Source: Hydractinia symbiolongicarpus (lineage: Eukaryota; Cnidaria; Hydrozoa; Anthoathecata; Hydractiniidae). From it: a DNA stretch of 64,000 nt. The notes below the pieces were generated by a model. It did no database searches and was not told where the DNA came from. It saw nothing but the letters and a program-made list of their open reading frames with translations. The stretch is taken from assembly GCF_029227915.1 (NCBI RefSeq), contig NC_079888.1, positions 5,095,001 to 5,159,000 on the forward strand, written 5' to 3'. The position numbers and the translations under genes were made by a program. Positions 28,295 to 43,200 of the stretch are shown here, piece after piece (the first letter of the stretch is position 1; every line of letters begins with the position of its first letter).

Positions 28295-31200
28295 TAAGAA
28301 TATTTATACAGGATGTGCACTTCAATATAAAAATATTGCTATTAATATGCGTCCTGTTTAAAAGCTAAAATGTAAGAATAATCAATTAAAATTAGTTAAA
28401 TATATTATACAATAAAATAAAATGAAAAGATCGTTGGTAAAAAGCATGACAAAAATTTGAAATAAAAAGAGACGGTTCGACGAAAACACTACGTAAAGAG
28501 ATGTCACCAGCGTGGTAAGGCAAACAAACGAGCCACCAAGTACCATATGTTCAAGAAACATTTGCCAACGTGATGAACATAGGCCACTAAAAGAAGACTC
28601 CTGGAAAGTAATGTAAAGTATGTCTATTACAGACAAAAATTACAATGCAAGCACCGACCTCGTTTCGAAGAATAATAGTGTAGATCCTGGAAACGAGGTT
28701 GGTCAAGCATGATAGTGCTCGGAAACAAGTTTCTTAAAAACCAAAAAACTCTCCTCTTGCCTTATTTTTATAGGCAAGGAATTGTATAATTTCACTCCCA
28801 TGGAGAAAAAACCAGACGTAGCGAACTTCAGCTTAGTAACAGGAACGTGGAGCAGAAATCCGCTATTTCTGGTTGCTCTTCCGTGTGTGTGGATCTTAAA
28901 ATAATCAGTATAACTTTCACAAATTTCATTTGTCAGACATTTTTTCACCAGTATCACTGCATGTTTATGTATTTCGTGGATCACCGTAGGTTGTTTCTCT
29001 ACCACTCTTTTTGCTGTAAGTCTATCGATACTTTGCAGCTTGTTCAGTTGCGTGCGATTTAAATTCAGATTAACAGCACAATTATACGTAATGCAAGGTA
29101 ACACCATTCCCGTGTATGCCTTCAGTTTAGCTAATGGTGTCAACATCTTCGAGATGGAGTTCATCAAACGTAGTTTGCCACAGGTTTTTCTGTACATTCG
29201 ATTGAAATTGCTGTTCAGTGATAAGGTGTTGTCGAGGATTGTTCCTAGGTACTTGTATTCTTTGGTGGCTGGAATAGGTGTTTCGTTGTAGTACAATGAC
29301 AATTCATCTCCCCATTTGGTCAGTTTTTTAGATGTACCGAATAACATTGACTCTGACTTGCCTTTTTTCAGGCTGATGACAAGACCATTTTCTTCAAAAT
29401 ACGAAGATACATTTTTCAAGTCGTTGTTTAATAGATTTTCAATAATACATTTGTTTGCTCCCGCTATGTATATGACTGTGTCGTCAGCAAATTCGATGTC
29501 GATTGAATTTTGTAGACATTCATTGAAGTCATTGAAATACACCAGAAAGAGTAACGGTCCTAGTATTGACCCCTGAGGCACTCCACATGTCACACTCATC
29601 AAGTCAGATTTGGAATTTTCAACTACACACATTTGTTTTCTATTAAAAAGGTAGTCACTAAACCATTCGTGAGTTGTACCATTTATACCATATGATGATA
29701 ACTTTTCTAGAAGAGCTGGATGGTTGAGCGTATCGAATGCTTTTGAAAGATCGATATACAGCACACCGACTAGGTTACCATTATCAACTTCTTTACGGAT
29801 ACTATCAGCTAGTAAAATTGTTGCGAGCTCTGTGGATCTGCGTCTTCTGTATCCAAACTGGTGTTCTGGTAAAAGCTTGTGATTTTCCAGATAATCGATA
29901 AGTTGTTTGTGTACAGCTTTTTCCAGTATTTTGGACAGAACAGGTAATACAGATATTGGGCGGAAATTACAACAATCTTTTGTGTCGCCTCCTTTGTAAA
30001 TTGGAGTTACTTTGGCAATTTTCCATTCTGTTGGGACCGTAGCAGTTTGTAACGATAGATTAATGATATGCGCAAGGGGGCCTGACAGAACTGTCGCTGC
30101 ATCTTTCAAAATACCCGGTGGCAGATTATCCCATCCAGCAGCTTTTTTACGTTTCAACGATTGTAATTCTCTTTCTACAAACAGTTTGCTAATGTATTTA
30201 AACTTAAAGGTTTTGTCAGTTCTGCGGTCGTACTGCTTAGGTTTCTTCCAGATGAAATTTTGCAATGGAAATGCAGCTTGTTTGAGTTTTTCTGCAACAG
30301 TAGAATAGTAATAACAAAAACTTTTTGCTCTTGCAGTGTTTCTGGAACTATCGTTTGACGTAGTTTGTTGTGATTTTTTCGGATTTTTCGGAGGTAGGAT
30401 TTCTTTTAAACACTTCCAGTCTTTTGCAGGATTTCTACAATTCTCAGAAAGTAAATCACTATGATACTTCTGTCTAGCATATTTTATTCTGTTGTTACAA
30501 CGATTTTTTAATGTTTTATATGCAGACCAGTCAGATCCCTTGTTGGATTTTCTCGCTTTACGGAGAAGCTGGTCTCGAGTGTTCATGTCTTTCTTGATGT
30601 CATTTGGTAACCAAGGGCAACGTTTACCTTTCACCCGTTTTTCAATGATTGGAGCGTGTTTATCTAATATCGGAAAAAGAATCTGTTTAAAGTAAAGCCA
30701 AGCCGCATTAACATTTGTGATCATATACAAACGGGACCAGTCACGTGATCGTAGGTCTTCCTGAAAATCTTCGTGGTTGTATTTCGCATAATTTCTGTTT
30801 CATAATTTGAAGCAGTACTACTTTGTGAAATGCTAACAGACTGACTATCGGTGAGCTGGATTTGATGCACAGTTACTAGTGGTATTATGGACGTGTCTAA
30901 TGGTGTAATGTAAATGCATCTACTGATGCATCATGATAGATAATATGTTTTGTTAATTTTCTTGCGTAGTATTCAGGAGATTTAGTGATCCCTATCCCCC
31001 ACTTTACTACACCTCTATAGTTACTATATTGACTCCATTATTCCTGCAGGTTTTTCAATTAGTTAACTTAAGATGCCAGATTATTTTTTCAAAGCGTAGC
31101 AATTGGGTTAGTATCACTTACGAAGAAAATAATTCAGCAGCATTCAGCAAGATTCTAGTTACACTGCTATATGCAGTGAAAATATTGGAGCGCATGAATA

Positions 31201-34200
31201 CTGTACAGACATGATAGAAATTACAGCAAACGGAATTATCAGATATGGGATTATTTTTTCAAACGATACCATAGTAGAGAGGCAGGGATAATAGAGTAAA
31301 TATGTGGTTTCACATTTGAAAAATTAATTGCTATGTTTGTATTACAGATGAAACTGAAATCTTTGGTGAAAGCTTAATGAGCTCACGTGGTGGCCCAGAT
31401 AGTGCTGTAGAACAAAGAATATATATTGAAGCGAATCCCATGGTTGGTAATTCAGATTCGTCTGATTCAGAGTCAGATAGTGAGAACGAAGGAGTCTTGT
31501 CAGATAATATCAGTGAAGGTACATAGTGTTAATACCTTTATTGTATGTTTTTAAGTTGCCAAAAAAGAATATAATATTTGAATATTTTGATCTGTGTTTG
31601 TCTTGATTTTAAACAAAGGCATTTTTGCAGTAAAATTTTTTCCTTTTTGTTTAAGAACAATCAATTAATTATTTCGTCTTCTGAAAAATATGAATCGTTT
31701 AAATAAAAATTTTTGTACTTAATACTCTTTATGGAACTTTCCAGGCAATGATTACCAACAAAACCATGAACCAATGAATGAAGAGACCACCAGCAACCTG
31801 TTGATTTCCAGCCAATCAAATGCTGTGACCAGTACACAGCAGGAATCTGCTAGTCAAGATCTAGCAGGAAGTGTAAATGCTGCAGATGATATGGCCGACA
31901 CTTTTGATATTATATCGGAGCGCCATGATAGATTGAACGATGCACATATGGAAGAGACATTTATCATGGGTGGTGGTAAGTACTTTTAGTATTTTTGAAT
32001 TTGCAAAACTAGACTTGATTAAACAAAATGATTAATATCAGTTTTTCAGAAAAAATATTTAAGTACTTCTTTTGATTGTGTGATTGAAAACATTTATAGC
32101 GATTTAGCAAAAGTGTTAAATCAATACCCAGACTTACAGAGGGTTTTTTTTAAGACATTATTATAATGAAAATCAGCTTTTATACTAACAACAGTCCACT
32201 GTCATTCTTGCACTAGTGTAGAACAACATTTTGTCATTCCATAGAAACTAGTGAACCAACCACTACATCCAAGTATCTGATATTACATTTTGTAATTTCG
32301 AATGCAGTATTGAAAGCATTGATTCATAACCACGTGTTGTTAAAAAAAGGAATAAATCCAATCATATTATTTCCATCATTTTAGGAGACGATGATGATGA
32401 CGAAGATGATGAGGAGCATGGTGGTGTCCTGGGTGGTAATGATGATGACGATGATGACGATGACACTGATGATGAAGGAAACGAAGATGATGAAGAAGGT
32501 AGTGAAATGGACGCGGATGATACGATAGCAGGAGCTGACGATGCAATTTTGTTTGGTGATGAAGATGATGCTACCGGTGATGTTACTGAGACATTTGCAG
32601 ATATTGACGATCATGGTGAGTGGACTTGTTGCATCACTTTTTCGTTTATGTTTGCTGATGCTGCTGTGGCTTTTCAGACATTTTGAGATTAATGGAAATG
32701 TTTTAACATGAGATACCCCAGCTGCGATAGAACAACTTTTCCATTGTATTTGTTAATTTTGCAAATTTTTTCATTCAGGTGGGACTTTAGAGATCAGCTT
32801 TCCTCGAAGACCATTTGCAGTGCACATTCCACAGATGGTTAGTGATGATGGCATGATGTCTGCACCACAAAACCGTTCCTCTATTTTAAGCCATCCCTTA
32901 CTGGTAAGAAATAGTGATCAAACACCTAGAAGTACAGCAAGCCAACGACCGGCAAGAGGAAGAGCAAATCGAGGAGAGCGAGCGTTTTCCAGACAAGGAA
33001 ATACAATACATGTACATGGTGGTTCTCATACAGGTATGGAAATGTTTTTTTGAGAAAAATTGTGTTTGTGTTTCACACAGCCTAAAATTTTTTTGTTATT
33101 TTGATAGTTGCATTAACCTCGTTTTGTCTCACCAATCTCTTTTTGTGTTGACCAAAAGTAAAATATTTTGCCATCATTTTTTTGTAGGCTCCTTTGCACG
33201 TATTTTAGTTGGTGATGACATGAGTTCAAGCAATAGAAATTTTGATTCAATGTACACAGTTGGGGATGATATTTTCTTTGATATTTTTGGTGATGGAAAT
33301 GAAACATCATCCGGCTTGTTAAACTCTGTACCCAGCGCACTGTCGCGTTGGACTGTAGAAAGTCGCTTACTAGATGGCTCGAGTGTCCACAATTGTGTGA
33401 ATGGTTTGAAGCAAGATATTATAAGTTACTTGGAGAAAATACAGAAAGAAGAGTTGAAAGAAAAGCTAGCCGAAGAGAAAAAGAAAAAAGAAGAAAGCGA
33501 GAAAAAGAAATTACTCCAAAAAGAAAAACAAAATGCTGAGAAAAATGCTGAAACAACATCTGGCTCCACTGCCACCACAACGACTTCCACTGTTTCTAGT
33601 GTTGCTACAACGACTACTGCAGAATCAGTGGTATCAACGTCATCAACACAACCAATTATTTCTACCACTATATCTTCTTCAGTGCCAAGTGTCATCGTAA
33701 ACACCCCACATCTAATGCATCGGGTCATCAATACTAGTTTGTGGACACCACCAACATTAGCTTCACAGCCTCCCTTACAAACTGATACACCATCTAATTA
33801 TGTCACACCTTTTAATCCTTTGCCAGAAATGCAACCAAACGCACCAGTGAGAGATCCGACTGTTAATGCTTCGCAAGCGGTCACTGCCACCCCTGCTGAT
33901 GGACCTAGTTCTGATTCCATCAGGAATACAGCATCGGATATAGCCACTATACTTGGAGTAGTTCCAGACAACAGTTCTGTTGGAATGGAAACTCCACACG
34001 ATGTTTTACGATTGAACCAATTACGTAATAACACCAATGTATTGACTGCAGATTTAGGCTTTACACCAGCACCAGGTGCAAATACACCGGAGCCGGGAAT
34101 GATAGGTGCTTCATCCTCATTTACCACTCCAGCAGATATTCCAAGTCTACAGCAACTGCGCAATAATTCGCTCTTTTCTCGAGGCTCAATACCAGTGCCA

Positions 34201-37200
34201 GTGGTCAGGTGGCCACAAGAAAATGTCCCTAGTCCTCTCAGCCGTCCCGATCCTTTAGAAGGTAGGGTGGTGTCCACAGCACCCAGTATAGATTTACCTC
34301 CTCCAACAACTAGTGCAGCCCTTGCATCAGATTTGGCAGCTGCTATTATGTCGCAGTTGGTTACCTCATCGCCAACACCAGTTATTACTACAACTGCTCA
34401 AACTATAGATGGTGAGTTATGTTTTCTTTATGCTGTAAAAATATCATTCTGTTATAATTCTCTATCTTTAGAGACTTTGTTGATTTATTCTGTGTTCTAA
34501 AGGGTGGTTCTAATCACTTTCAAAGATATAAACTTTATTTATAAATTGTATGTACCATAGATTAAGACTAACATGATGGGTATTTTTACTTTCTGTAATA
34601 GGAACCGCTCATGTTTCAGTCGTTGCATCATCCACAGTGGGAAGTTTCTCTTCTGTTGTTCACTCCACCACCTCAACCAACGTGGTAAACACAAGTCAGG
34701 ACGCTCCTCTAAATCAAGCTCAAGCCAACACTGAACCAGGTCCTGGACCATCTGGTGTGTTACGTGCCGCTGAACAAATACAAAGAGAACTAGAAGGAAT
34801 GGGTATCCCTGAAGGTGTTGATCCATCTTTTCTAGCTGCTCTTCCGGATTCTATAAGGTTTGTATGCTAGGTTGTGTCATTTAAATCAGCATGATGTTTA
34901 CATTTTTATTCATCTGTACGACGAATGTTCAGTTTAAAATGAAAAAGTATCTTTCAGAGTGTATATTAAATTAATTTTATTTCTCAAACATAAGTTGAAC
35001 AAGAAACTGTATTCAACAAACCTATAAAGGGCGCTCATTTGGAAATTATTTAATAAACCCAAAATAGTATTTATATTTTTTTATTATACTTTACTTTGTT
35101 TAAAAAGGATAACAATGTTTCCCCCTCTTAAATGAGCGCCCCTTTAGGTATCCTGATCACTCAGTTTGTTAAATGCAGTAGTTACTTTACGTAAATATTT
35201 TTTAAATAGGGAAGAAGTTCTGCGCGAGCAGTTTGGTATTCGTTTAAGAACTACAAACAATGGTGCTGCCCCTCAAGAATCTAACACTGATACCTCGGAT
35301 CCCACAGAACCACAGGAAGTATCTCCTGAATTTTTAGCTGCACTTCCCCCAGATGTTCAACAAGAGGTAGGAATTTATGCGTATATTTTGACGCAACATG
35401 TGACTTTAAAATTAGTTCATTTCACATTTGATTGTATGATCCACTTTGAATTTTTATAGCAAACACAGTTATTTATACTGATTCGCTATTAAATCTTTTT
35501 CGTGTGTACATTATCTAGTCTTTCACATTAGGTTTTAGAACAGCAACGTCTTGAACAAGCCAGATTTACAGCAGCCCAGCAACGCCCAGAACAACCTGTT
35601 GATCCAGCTGAATTTGTGCGAAACTTGAACCCAACACTGCGCAGACAAGTGCTAGCGGATATGGACGATACTGTTTTAGCTGTGTTGCCTCCAGAGCTTA
35701 GTACTGAAGCACAGGGACTGCGACGTGAAATAGAACAAAGAAGAATGCAAATACAAGCAGAGCGTAGTTTGACAACTAGAAGTGACTTTTCACAATTATT
35801 AAGACACGCCGGGCTTGCACATCGCGTACCGGGTGGTGGCTTTCAATTTGCTCGGTTATTTCCACGTGGTCAAATGAATTCTTGGAGGGTTACAGATGGA
35901 CCTTCTGGAGGTATGGGCACAAAGAAAGTTGGGAGACAGTTATTAGATCCAGAAAGCCTGACATGTTTGCTCGTACTTTTATTCTTGAATGACAGCACGT
36001 TAAACGCATCTCGACTGCATCGCATTCTTCGGAATTTGAGTTATCACAATGCGTCGAAACAGTGGATTATATTAGCGTTAATATCTATTTTACGCAGGAC
36101 TAGTAGCTTTCATCAAGAAAGTACTTCTAGTAACATAAACAAAAGCCAGTTGGAAAATGCATTTGTGAAGCCGAAGCCTAGCAGGAAGCAGAAGGAGTTA
36201 GAGAGTTCATTGTGTGAAGAGATTGCTCCGGACACCGTGCCACATAACCAGTGGCTGTCGAGAACTTTAAATCTTGCTTTCGGTGGTTGTATTAATATAT
36301 TTCAACTGCAGAAAGTTGGTCGGAAGCCAACTGATTGTTTTGTGACAGTTCACCAACAAGCTTGTCTTGATGTTTGCAAGCAAACCTTGGAAGCACTTTC
36401 CTTCCTTGCCAAGAATTTCCCATCAAGCTTTTCACCCTTGCCAGAAAAGGAGGATAAGAAAGATTCCTCCAACGTCGATCAACCTGGACCTAGTAGTGGT
36501 GATATCGATGCGCAAAGTGAATTCTGGGATATTCTTGTTCGATTAAACTCGATTGGGGATAGTCTAAAAGGTAAGGCACCGTCGAAAATTCTTCGTGATT
36601 TTCCGAAGGAACGGGAAAGTACATCATTTGTCAGTTCGCCACTTGGTCAGATTTTAAGCATGTTGTCGCATCCTGTCGTGAAACAGAGTACAATGCTGAC
36701 TGATAAGTTGTTGCGTTTGCTTGCTGTCATCTCAATGTCATTGCCTGAAAGGCCAAAACATTTACAAGCTCGAACCGTCGAAGTAACTCACCAGAGTGGA
36801 CCTAATGCACACCCACCGGAGGATGATGCTGTTCTTCCCGACATGCCACACCCAATTCAAACTGTCACGTTTGCTGATACAGCCTTGCCCACTCCACAAG
36901 CCATGTTACCTGACCAGACGTATTATGAAAGGGAACAGAATGCGGCAGACACTGGCACGGTGTGTTCAGAAACAACTTCGATTACGTCATCGTTACTTGT
37001 CGAGCCACCGGAAGCGTCAGAGGGTAGGATAATGCTTCACAGAGATGTACGTTCTCCACATACAGGCTCTGTGATTTCAGCCATATCAGACGGCACTGTT
37101 GCACAGAGTGATATCAGTGGCATAACCACAGAGAATATTCATGGAGAACATGATGCTATGGATGTCGATCATACCTATCATCCAAGAAGTGATACATCAT

Positions 37201-40200
37201 CCGTAGGTAAGAAAGTACTTTCTTTTTCCTGATATTTTTTTCAGTAATTGTAATTTCTCCAGGGTTGCCGCAGGTCTTGGAGAGTCGTGGGGTTAAAATA
37301 CATTCTTAAAATTACGCCTTTCTGTCTTTTTTGTTATTTATTTTTACTTTCTTTGTTTTGTCATCTCAGCACTACTTATTTCTGCTGGTTCAATATTACA
37401 GCTATACAGCTTGTTTGAGTGATTAAAGAAATGTGCTATTTGAGAACATAATGCAAAGCTACAATCTAATGACCAACCCATAAAGCACAGTGCTATTCAA
37501 GCTAATATTAATCATTCGAGATAACCTGTAAAAAGAAGTCAAGAAAAAATACTGAAATACTACATTCAATCTTTTTCTCGTGGCAACCCTGTAGTTAAAC
37601 ATCTTTTTTGTAGTTGTAAAATATTATGGTGAAGTTTTTTTCTTATGTTAAAAGATGCAGAGTCCCTTTTTTCTACGCACTATATATTCGCATTGGTTAT
37701 ATGCCAAAACTTTCCTTTGGTAATTTCTTGAAATATTTTGTTCTAGACAATAGTTCTTCACCCGCGTTATCATTGGCTCCTTTGTCGCCAGAGAAAGAAC
37801 CTGCCATTCTGATTGGTCAGTTACGAATGGCTGTGAATGTGTTGACGTCAGGAACATGCTCTGATGAAGGCTTAGAAGATGCTACCACCTTGCTTTTACA
37901 GTTATCCAGAACAGAGCCATTGACAAGAGACTGTATTTTGGACCTTCTGTTGGAGGGAGGTCAAGAGACAGCCGATGTTTTAAGAACTGAAATTACTAAC
38001 TTGCTTTTGGAATTAAAAGAGCATAACGCAATGAACGCGTCTACGAAGAGCACTGATCAACAAAAGGTTTGTGATTTGTTTACATGAAGAATTCCGTTTC
38101 TTTTTTTAGATTATCCACTCGATACGTAAAAAAAAATATTAGAAAAAATATTAAAAATTTGATCTAGTTGAAAAAAAGTCAAGGATCTGAAGTATATTTT
38201 ACCTAGAACTCATTTTTTTATGTTTCTTAGAAATTTAAATAAAATAGTAAAAAAAAAATGTTTGACTTACCAATCTGGTTTATCTAAATCTTTACCGTTA
38301 CTCCCCCCTAAAATCTCCTTCAATTCCACTCCCTTCGTTCGTTATAACAAAACACCGTATAAAATGTATATCTTTTGTAGGGCTCAAAACAAAGTGTACC
38401 TGTTATAATCAACCCTGCATCAGCAAGGAGCCAACCATGGCGAGGACGAGGAGGACGCGCTGCCAACCAAAACAGACGTTTTGGTAACTTCGGCGCCAAT
38501 CAACCATCAAGAAGAAATGTACCCAAACCTGTACGTATATTTACTTCAACAGAAACAATTTGTTTTCAAAGCTGTAGATATTAGCTTGTTTGCGAGGCTG
38601 CAATCGCTGCGTTTTGTGTGTGTGTTTCCATAAATTTACATATCATTGAAAAATTAAGGCTTGCGTATTTCTTATTCCTTGTTCTCTCCTGGGTGTGGGT
38701 TAGGCATGTATTTTAAGCTGTCGTTCTATTAGTACCTGGCATTTGTCTATAAATTAAGCGACTTGTAAAGATTTCTTTTCCAACGTTCTTGTAATCGCAG
38801 TATTTACTGTAGTGTATGCGTGGTGTTCGTATTTTACTGTAATGTTCTATTTTTCTGAAGCTCTCTGGGTGGTTAACAAAGCAGCATAAATGAGAGTCCT
38901 AAGTTTTTTAACGACGGCCAGTATTAGCCGTCATTTATACGCCCGCCTGGCTTTGTTATTCATATATTAACGCCCAATCCTCAGGGAGTATATAGCATTA
39001 CATATTTTGTATAATTTCTAAATATTTTTTTTTGTTTAGGTTATCTACGATTTGCATTTATCAATGATGGCTACTTTAACAGCGAAGCGGTCTACTCAGT
39101 CTTTGTTTTTACGAGTGTTGAAAGTCATATTGCAACTGCGAGACGCAGCCAAGAAATTTGCAAAGAGACCTAGTCAATCATCTAGGAGCAATCAGTCAAG
39201 TACAAGAGGTAACGTTTTTTATGGAAGGGACTAAGAATTATCCCTAAATTTAAATTTCGTTTTTTTTTTCTCTGTAAAGTTTTTGTTAATTCATCGAACC
39301 TCAGGTTATATTTATGAAGGTTCTACAAAAATTCTTTGTTTTATTCAACTATTATTCTCGTTTTCTTAAACGTGAATAAAATTTTTGGATTCGTATCGCA
39401 TCGCATCGTATTGTATGAAAAGTTAAAAAAATGGTTTTCTGGACACAGCTTTATTTAAGATAATTCGGATACAAGTTTTTTCTGTATTTTTGTATACAAA
39501 AATTAATTTTATTTAGGTATTCGTTTGATCGAACGTCTGCATCATGGCGGTAGTAATCTAAGAGAATTTGTTGCTGCTTTGGAGGCTGACATGGAAGCAA
39601 TGTATGCAATGATAGATCGGTTCGGTGCTCCTGAGACACGGAATCAACAGGTTAGATAACTTTGTTGGGTTTCGCAAGTCATACTACATGTTACAGGCGA
39701 GGTCCTATTACTTGGTCCGTGTCCGTCCGTTGCCAGCTTTTCTCTGGATCAGATCATTGCTTTTTTCTAATTTTTTGCACAATGACGAGAACAATAGACC
39801 CTCAAATGTAACAAAGTCAGTTTTATCTTATCGGCTGAAAACAATAGTGGATTTATGCGCAGAATGAGCCAAAATAGTAAAAAAAATACGGTTTTTACGA
39901 CATTTCTCAGGATTGGATCATTAGTTTATTCTGATTTTTTGCACAAGGATTAGAGAACAAATGACCCTCAAATATGACGAAGCCAGTTTTTTTTTTAAGA
40001 ATTTTTTTTTGGCCCAAAAGCAGTTTAAAAATACGGATTTTTGAAGTTTTTTGAGCATTAAATTATTAGTTTTTTCTAATATTTTAAATCCAGGTAGTTC
40101 ATTGAAGTTTTGCTTGTTTGTATGTATAAGTATACATAGTGTTAAGAAACGGAAGCCTAAAATTCTAAAAGCTAAATCGCAAAATATTGAAAAAATAAAG

Positions 40201-43200
40201 GATTAAATAGGACTTTTTGTTAAAAAGAATTTTCAAGATTTAAAAGAGATCAGACTTTTGTTGGCAACTTTGTCGTTGATTTTGAAAAAAAAATTCAGTG
40301 TGTCACATTCCACTTGTATTTCCGTGCATAATTTCAGCCAACGCCAGCAGAAGGTAGTGGACCTTCTTCCAGCAGTCAGCCGAATGAAAACAACAGCGCT
40401 GCCTCCGTTGCTGGTCAACTTTCTACAGAAACGCAAGGTACTTCTTTCTACCTGTTTTACAGCTAGAATTTGTGAACCTGAAATTTAAGCGTTGTTTGAG
40501 ACAACCACTACCAAGATTTGCTGTAAGACTACAAACGTTAAAGATGAGTTTCCACATAAAAATTTGAATTCTGGTTAATAGATATGATATAAGAATGGAG
40601 TCGGAATACACTTCGCAACACAAAAGAATAAGAGAAGAGCTAATCAAATTCTATTATTAAAATATGTCGTCATGTGCAAGTGTCAACGTGAAATATTCAG
40701 ACGTTAGGGTCCATATTATATACTATACTCATGGTAAAAATATGTTTCTTGTAGCAGGGGAATCCTCCAAGAAACCAGAAGAACCGAAAATTCCACAATT
40801 TCCACGCTTGAGCACGCAACTCAACTTGGACGAATTGTGGGATGTGTTAGGTGAGTTTTTAGCACTCATGCAGTTTAACAGGTCTCATTGGTAATACTGT
40901 AGGTGCAGCAGCTTTCTCCGACAGCAACTTTAGCGTATGAGCCGTGCTAAACATTATATTATATATTATGTATTCTTTGATAATTTTTTTTTTCACATCC
41001 ATAAACCTTCGTGACTTTAGCCAGCAGCAATTGGTCAATGTATCTGTCTGTGATAGTTTCTGCACTTAAAGTAGTTTGTTTCTACTCGCATACACACCAA
41101 TAAAATTGCATTTCTTAATAACTGATGTGCACAAATGACATCATTTGAAGTAGCAAAGAAGTTGGCGTGTTCACAGACCGCCATGTTTGTTATTCCTGTT
41201 ATAAGGTGCATGTTGAGAATGCGTCTCTACACAATAGGTGAGACGTTAACTGAGCTTGCTGAAACGACAGATACAAACGCTGTCCTTGTGCTGCAACCAG
41301 CGGTGGAAGCCTTCTTTATTGTTCATGGTTCTGACAAAGACGATGAAAAACCAAAAGACTCGGCTGAGCCTTCTGCTTCCTTATCGTCGCTGGACATTCC
41401 ACCAAGTCCTGGTCCAGTATCGCCAGGAAGTGCGCTCAGTCCGTCAAGTTCTGGTCGATTGGGTTCACAAAGCTCTATATTTTTGAATTTGCCACCGGAT
41501 ACGCAGAAGTTTTTACGATTTGCTGGTGAGTGTTCGATTACTTTCTTTTAAAAGGCTACGCCAATACACTTTTCCAGGATTAGTTTTCTTTGATGTACCG
41601 CCGCTATTTCTCAATTTTTTTAAACAAAATAAATGTGATTTTTAAATTCTTCACCGAAAACTTGATAAAATGTAAAATCTTCAGTTTTATACAGCAAACA
41701 AAAAAATTTTGTGCTCCTAAAACCTTGACTAATTGACGCATTTTCACATGTTTTTGATAACTTTTTTAAAAGACTGAAACGATAATTTTACTTCATGGAA
41801 AGTAGGACGCTACGGCTTGATTTATATGGTGGTTATTCTGAAAAATTATTTCTTTACATAAAGCATGAAACGGGTTTTAGATTATTTATAGAAAAAAATT
41901 GAAACTCGACGTAAAAATGAAAAAAATGTTCGTACCATAATTTTACGTTCAGAAATATTCGTCCATAGTGTAGAGAGAAAAACTTAAACATTTGTCGTGT
42001 GTACTGAAACGAGATTCCGTATGGAAGAGCAAATCCCTTGCATATTGTCATTTACAAATATCTTATATTTTTTTTATTCGTCTATTTTACACCTAACATT
42101 TTAGAAACACATCGCACTGTTTTGAATCAAATTTTACGGCAATCGAACAATCCGTTATCAGAAGGTCCATTTGCAGTACTTGTTCATCACACGCGTTTGT
42201 TGGATTTCGATGTGAAGCGAAGATACTTCAGACAGGAGTTAGAGAAGGAGGATAAGGTACTTTTATATTGGTTTTCGTCACAATCGTTATGTCGTCACAG
42301 TGAAACTTAATCTTCTTCACTCCGGAAAGAAAAACGCTTTCAAGATTTCACAATGTTTGGAGCTAACGACTTTTTTCATACTAAAGTAACGTTAGGAAGA
42401 AACTCCATTTTCATTCAATTCACGATAAAAATTTTATGTACCTCATTTTGAGGTTCAGTATGAACAAAAGAGTAAAAATAGTCGCTCTTAAGGTTGTAGT
42501 TATATGTGTGGTTTTTTGCGTCCTTTTCACTCAAGGCATAGCTTTACTAACCCGTGGTTCTCGGATGTTAGTCAAATAGTTCAAGCCTTTTTCTTTTTTG
42601 TGTTCTGATTATTTTTTCGTTTTAGGGTCATCGTCGTGAAGATATGGCTGTACACATCCGACGTGAGCATGTGTTTGAAGATTCGTATCGTGAGTTGCAT
42701 CGTCGCACGCCGGAAGAATTAAAAAATCGTTTGTATATTGTGTTTGATGGAGAAGAAGGACAGGACGCAGGTGAGTCAAATCGCCATCAATTTCCGGACC
42801 CATCACATTGTGACCTTTGAAGGTAGTCATCATGGTCCTTAATAGAACCATTTATTCGGCCCGGATACTTCTTCAGTTCCTTTTTAAGGAGTTTTATTAT
42901 TAAGGATCTTGCGAAGGAAGAGGGATAATGAACCACGCTTGGCAGCTTAACTCTATCTACAAAATGCGTTATTATGTTTATGACAACAAAACTAGTAAAA
43001 TGCCGTGTTGGCTCAGGGTCGTTGGCTCAGGGTCGTTCGGAGCCATGAATTTTGGAGCTGTACAGCAATTTGTTAATTTTGGTTTTATTTTTAGGTGGTT
43101 TATTGCGTGAATGGTATGGAATTATGGCTCGCGAGATGTTCAACCCGAACTATGCATTGTTTTGCACGTCGCAAGGCGAAAAGGCAACGTACTTACCAAA

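Larger units (their letters stand above)
28262..30810 (-). mobile_element. LINE retrotransposon, antisense in HUWE1 intron 42
   Basis: A non-LTR element lies on the minus strand. Its reverse transcriptase frame occupies 28703-30730. On the 3' side (lower coordinates) about 400 bp of apparent 3' UTR lead to a (TAA)n tract at 28262-28297, read on the minus strand, a common LINE tail. On the 5' side the frame stays open for about 20 codons above the first Met and then meets a stop near 30800; no endonuclease domain precedes it. The copy is therefore 5'-truncated, the usual outcome of target-primed insertion. The antisense placement inside an intron avoids the host transcript's splice and polyadenylation signals. 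Confidence 0.8.

Noticed and set aside
28847-30695. Plus-strand frames across the intron 42 LINE
   Set aside because: They are antisense shadows of the reverse transcriptase frame.
33426-34277. Minus-strand and alternative frames across HUWE1 exon 47
   Set aside because: They lie opposite a conserved HUWE1 exon in low-complexity sequence and show no family of their own.
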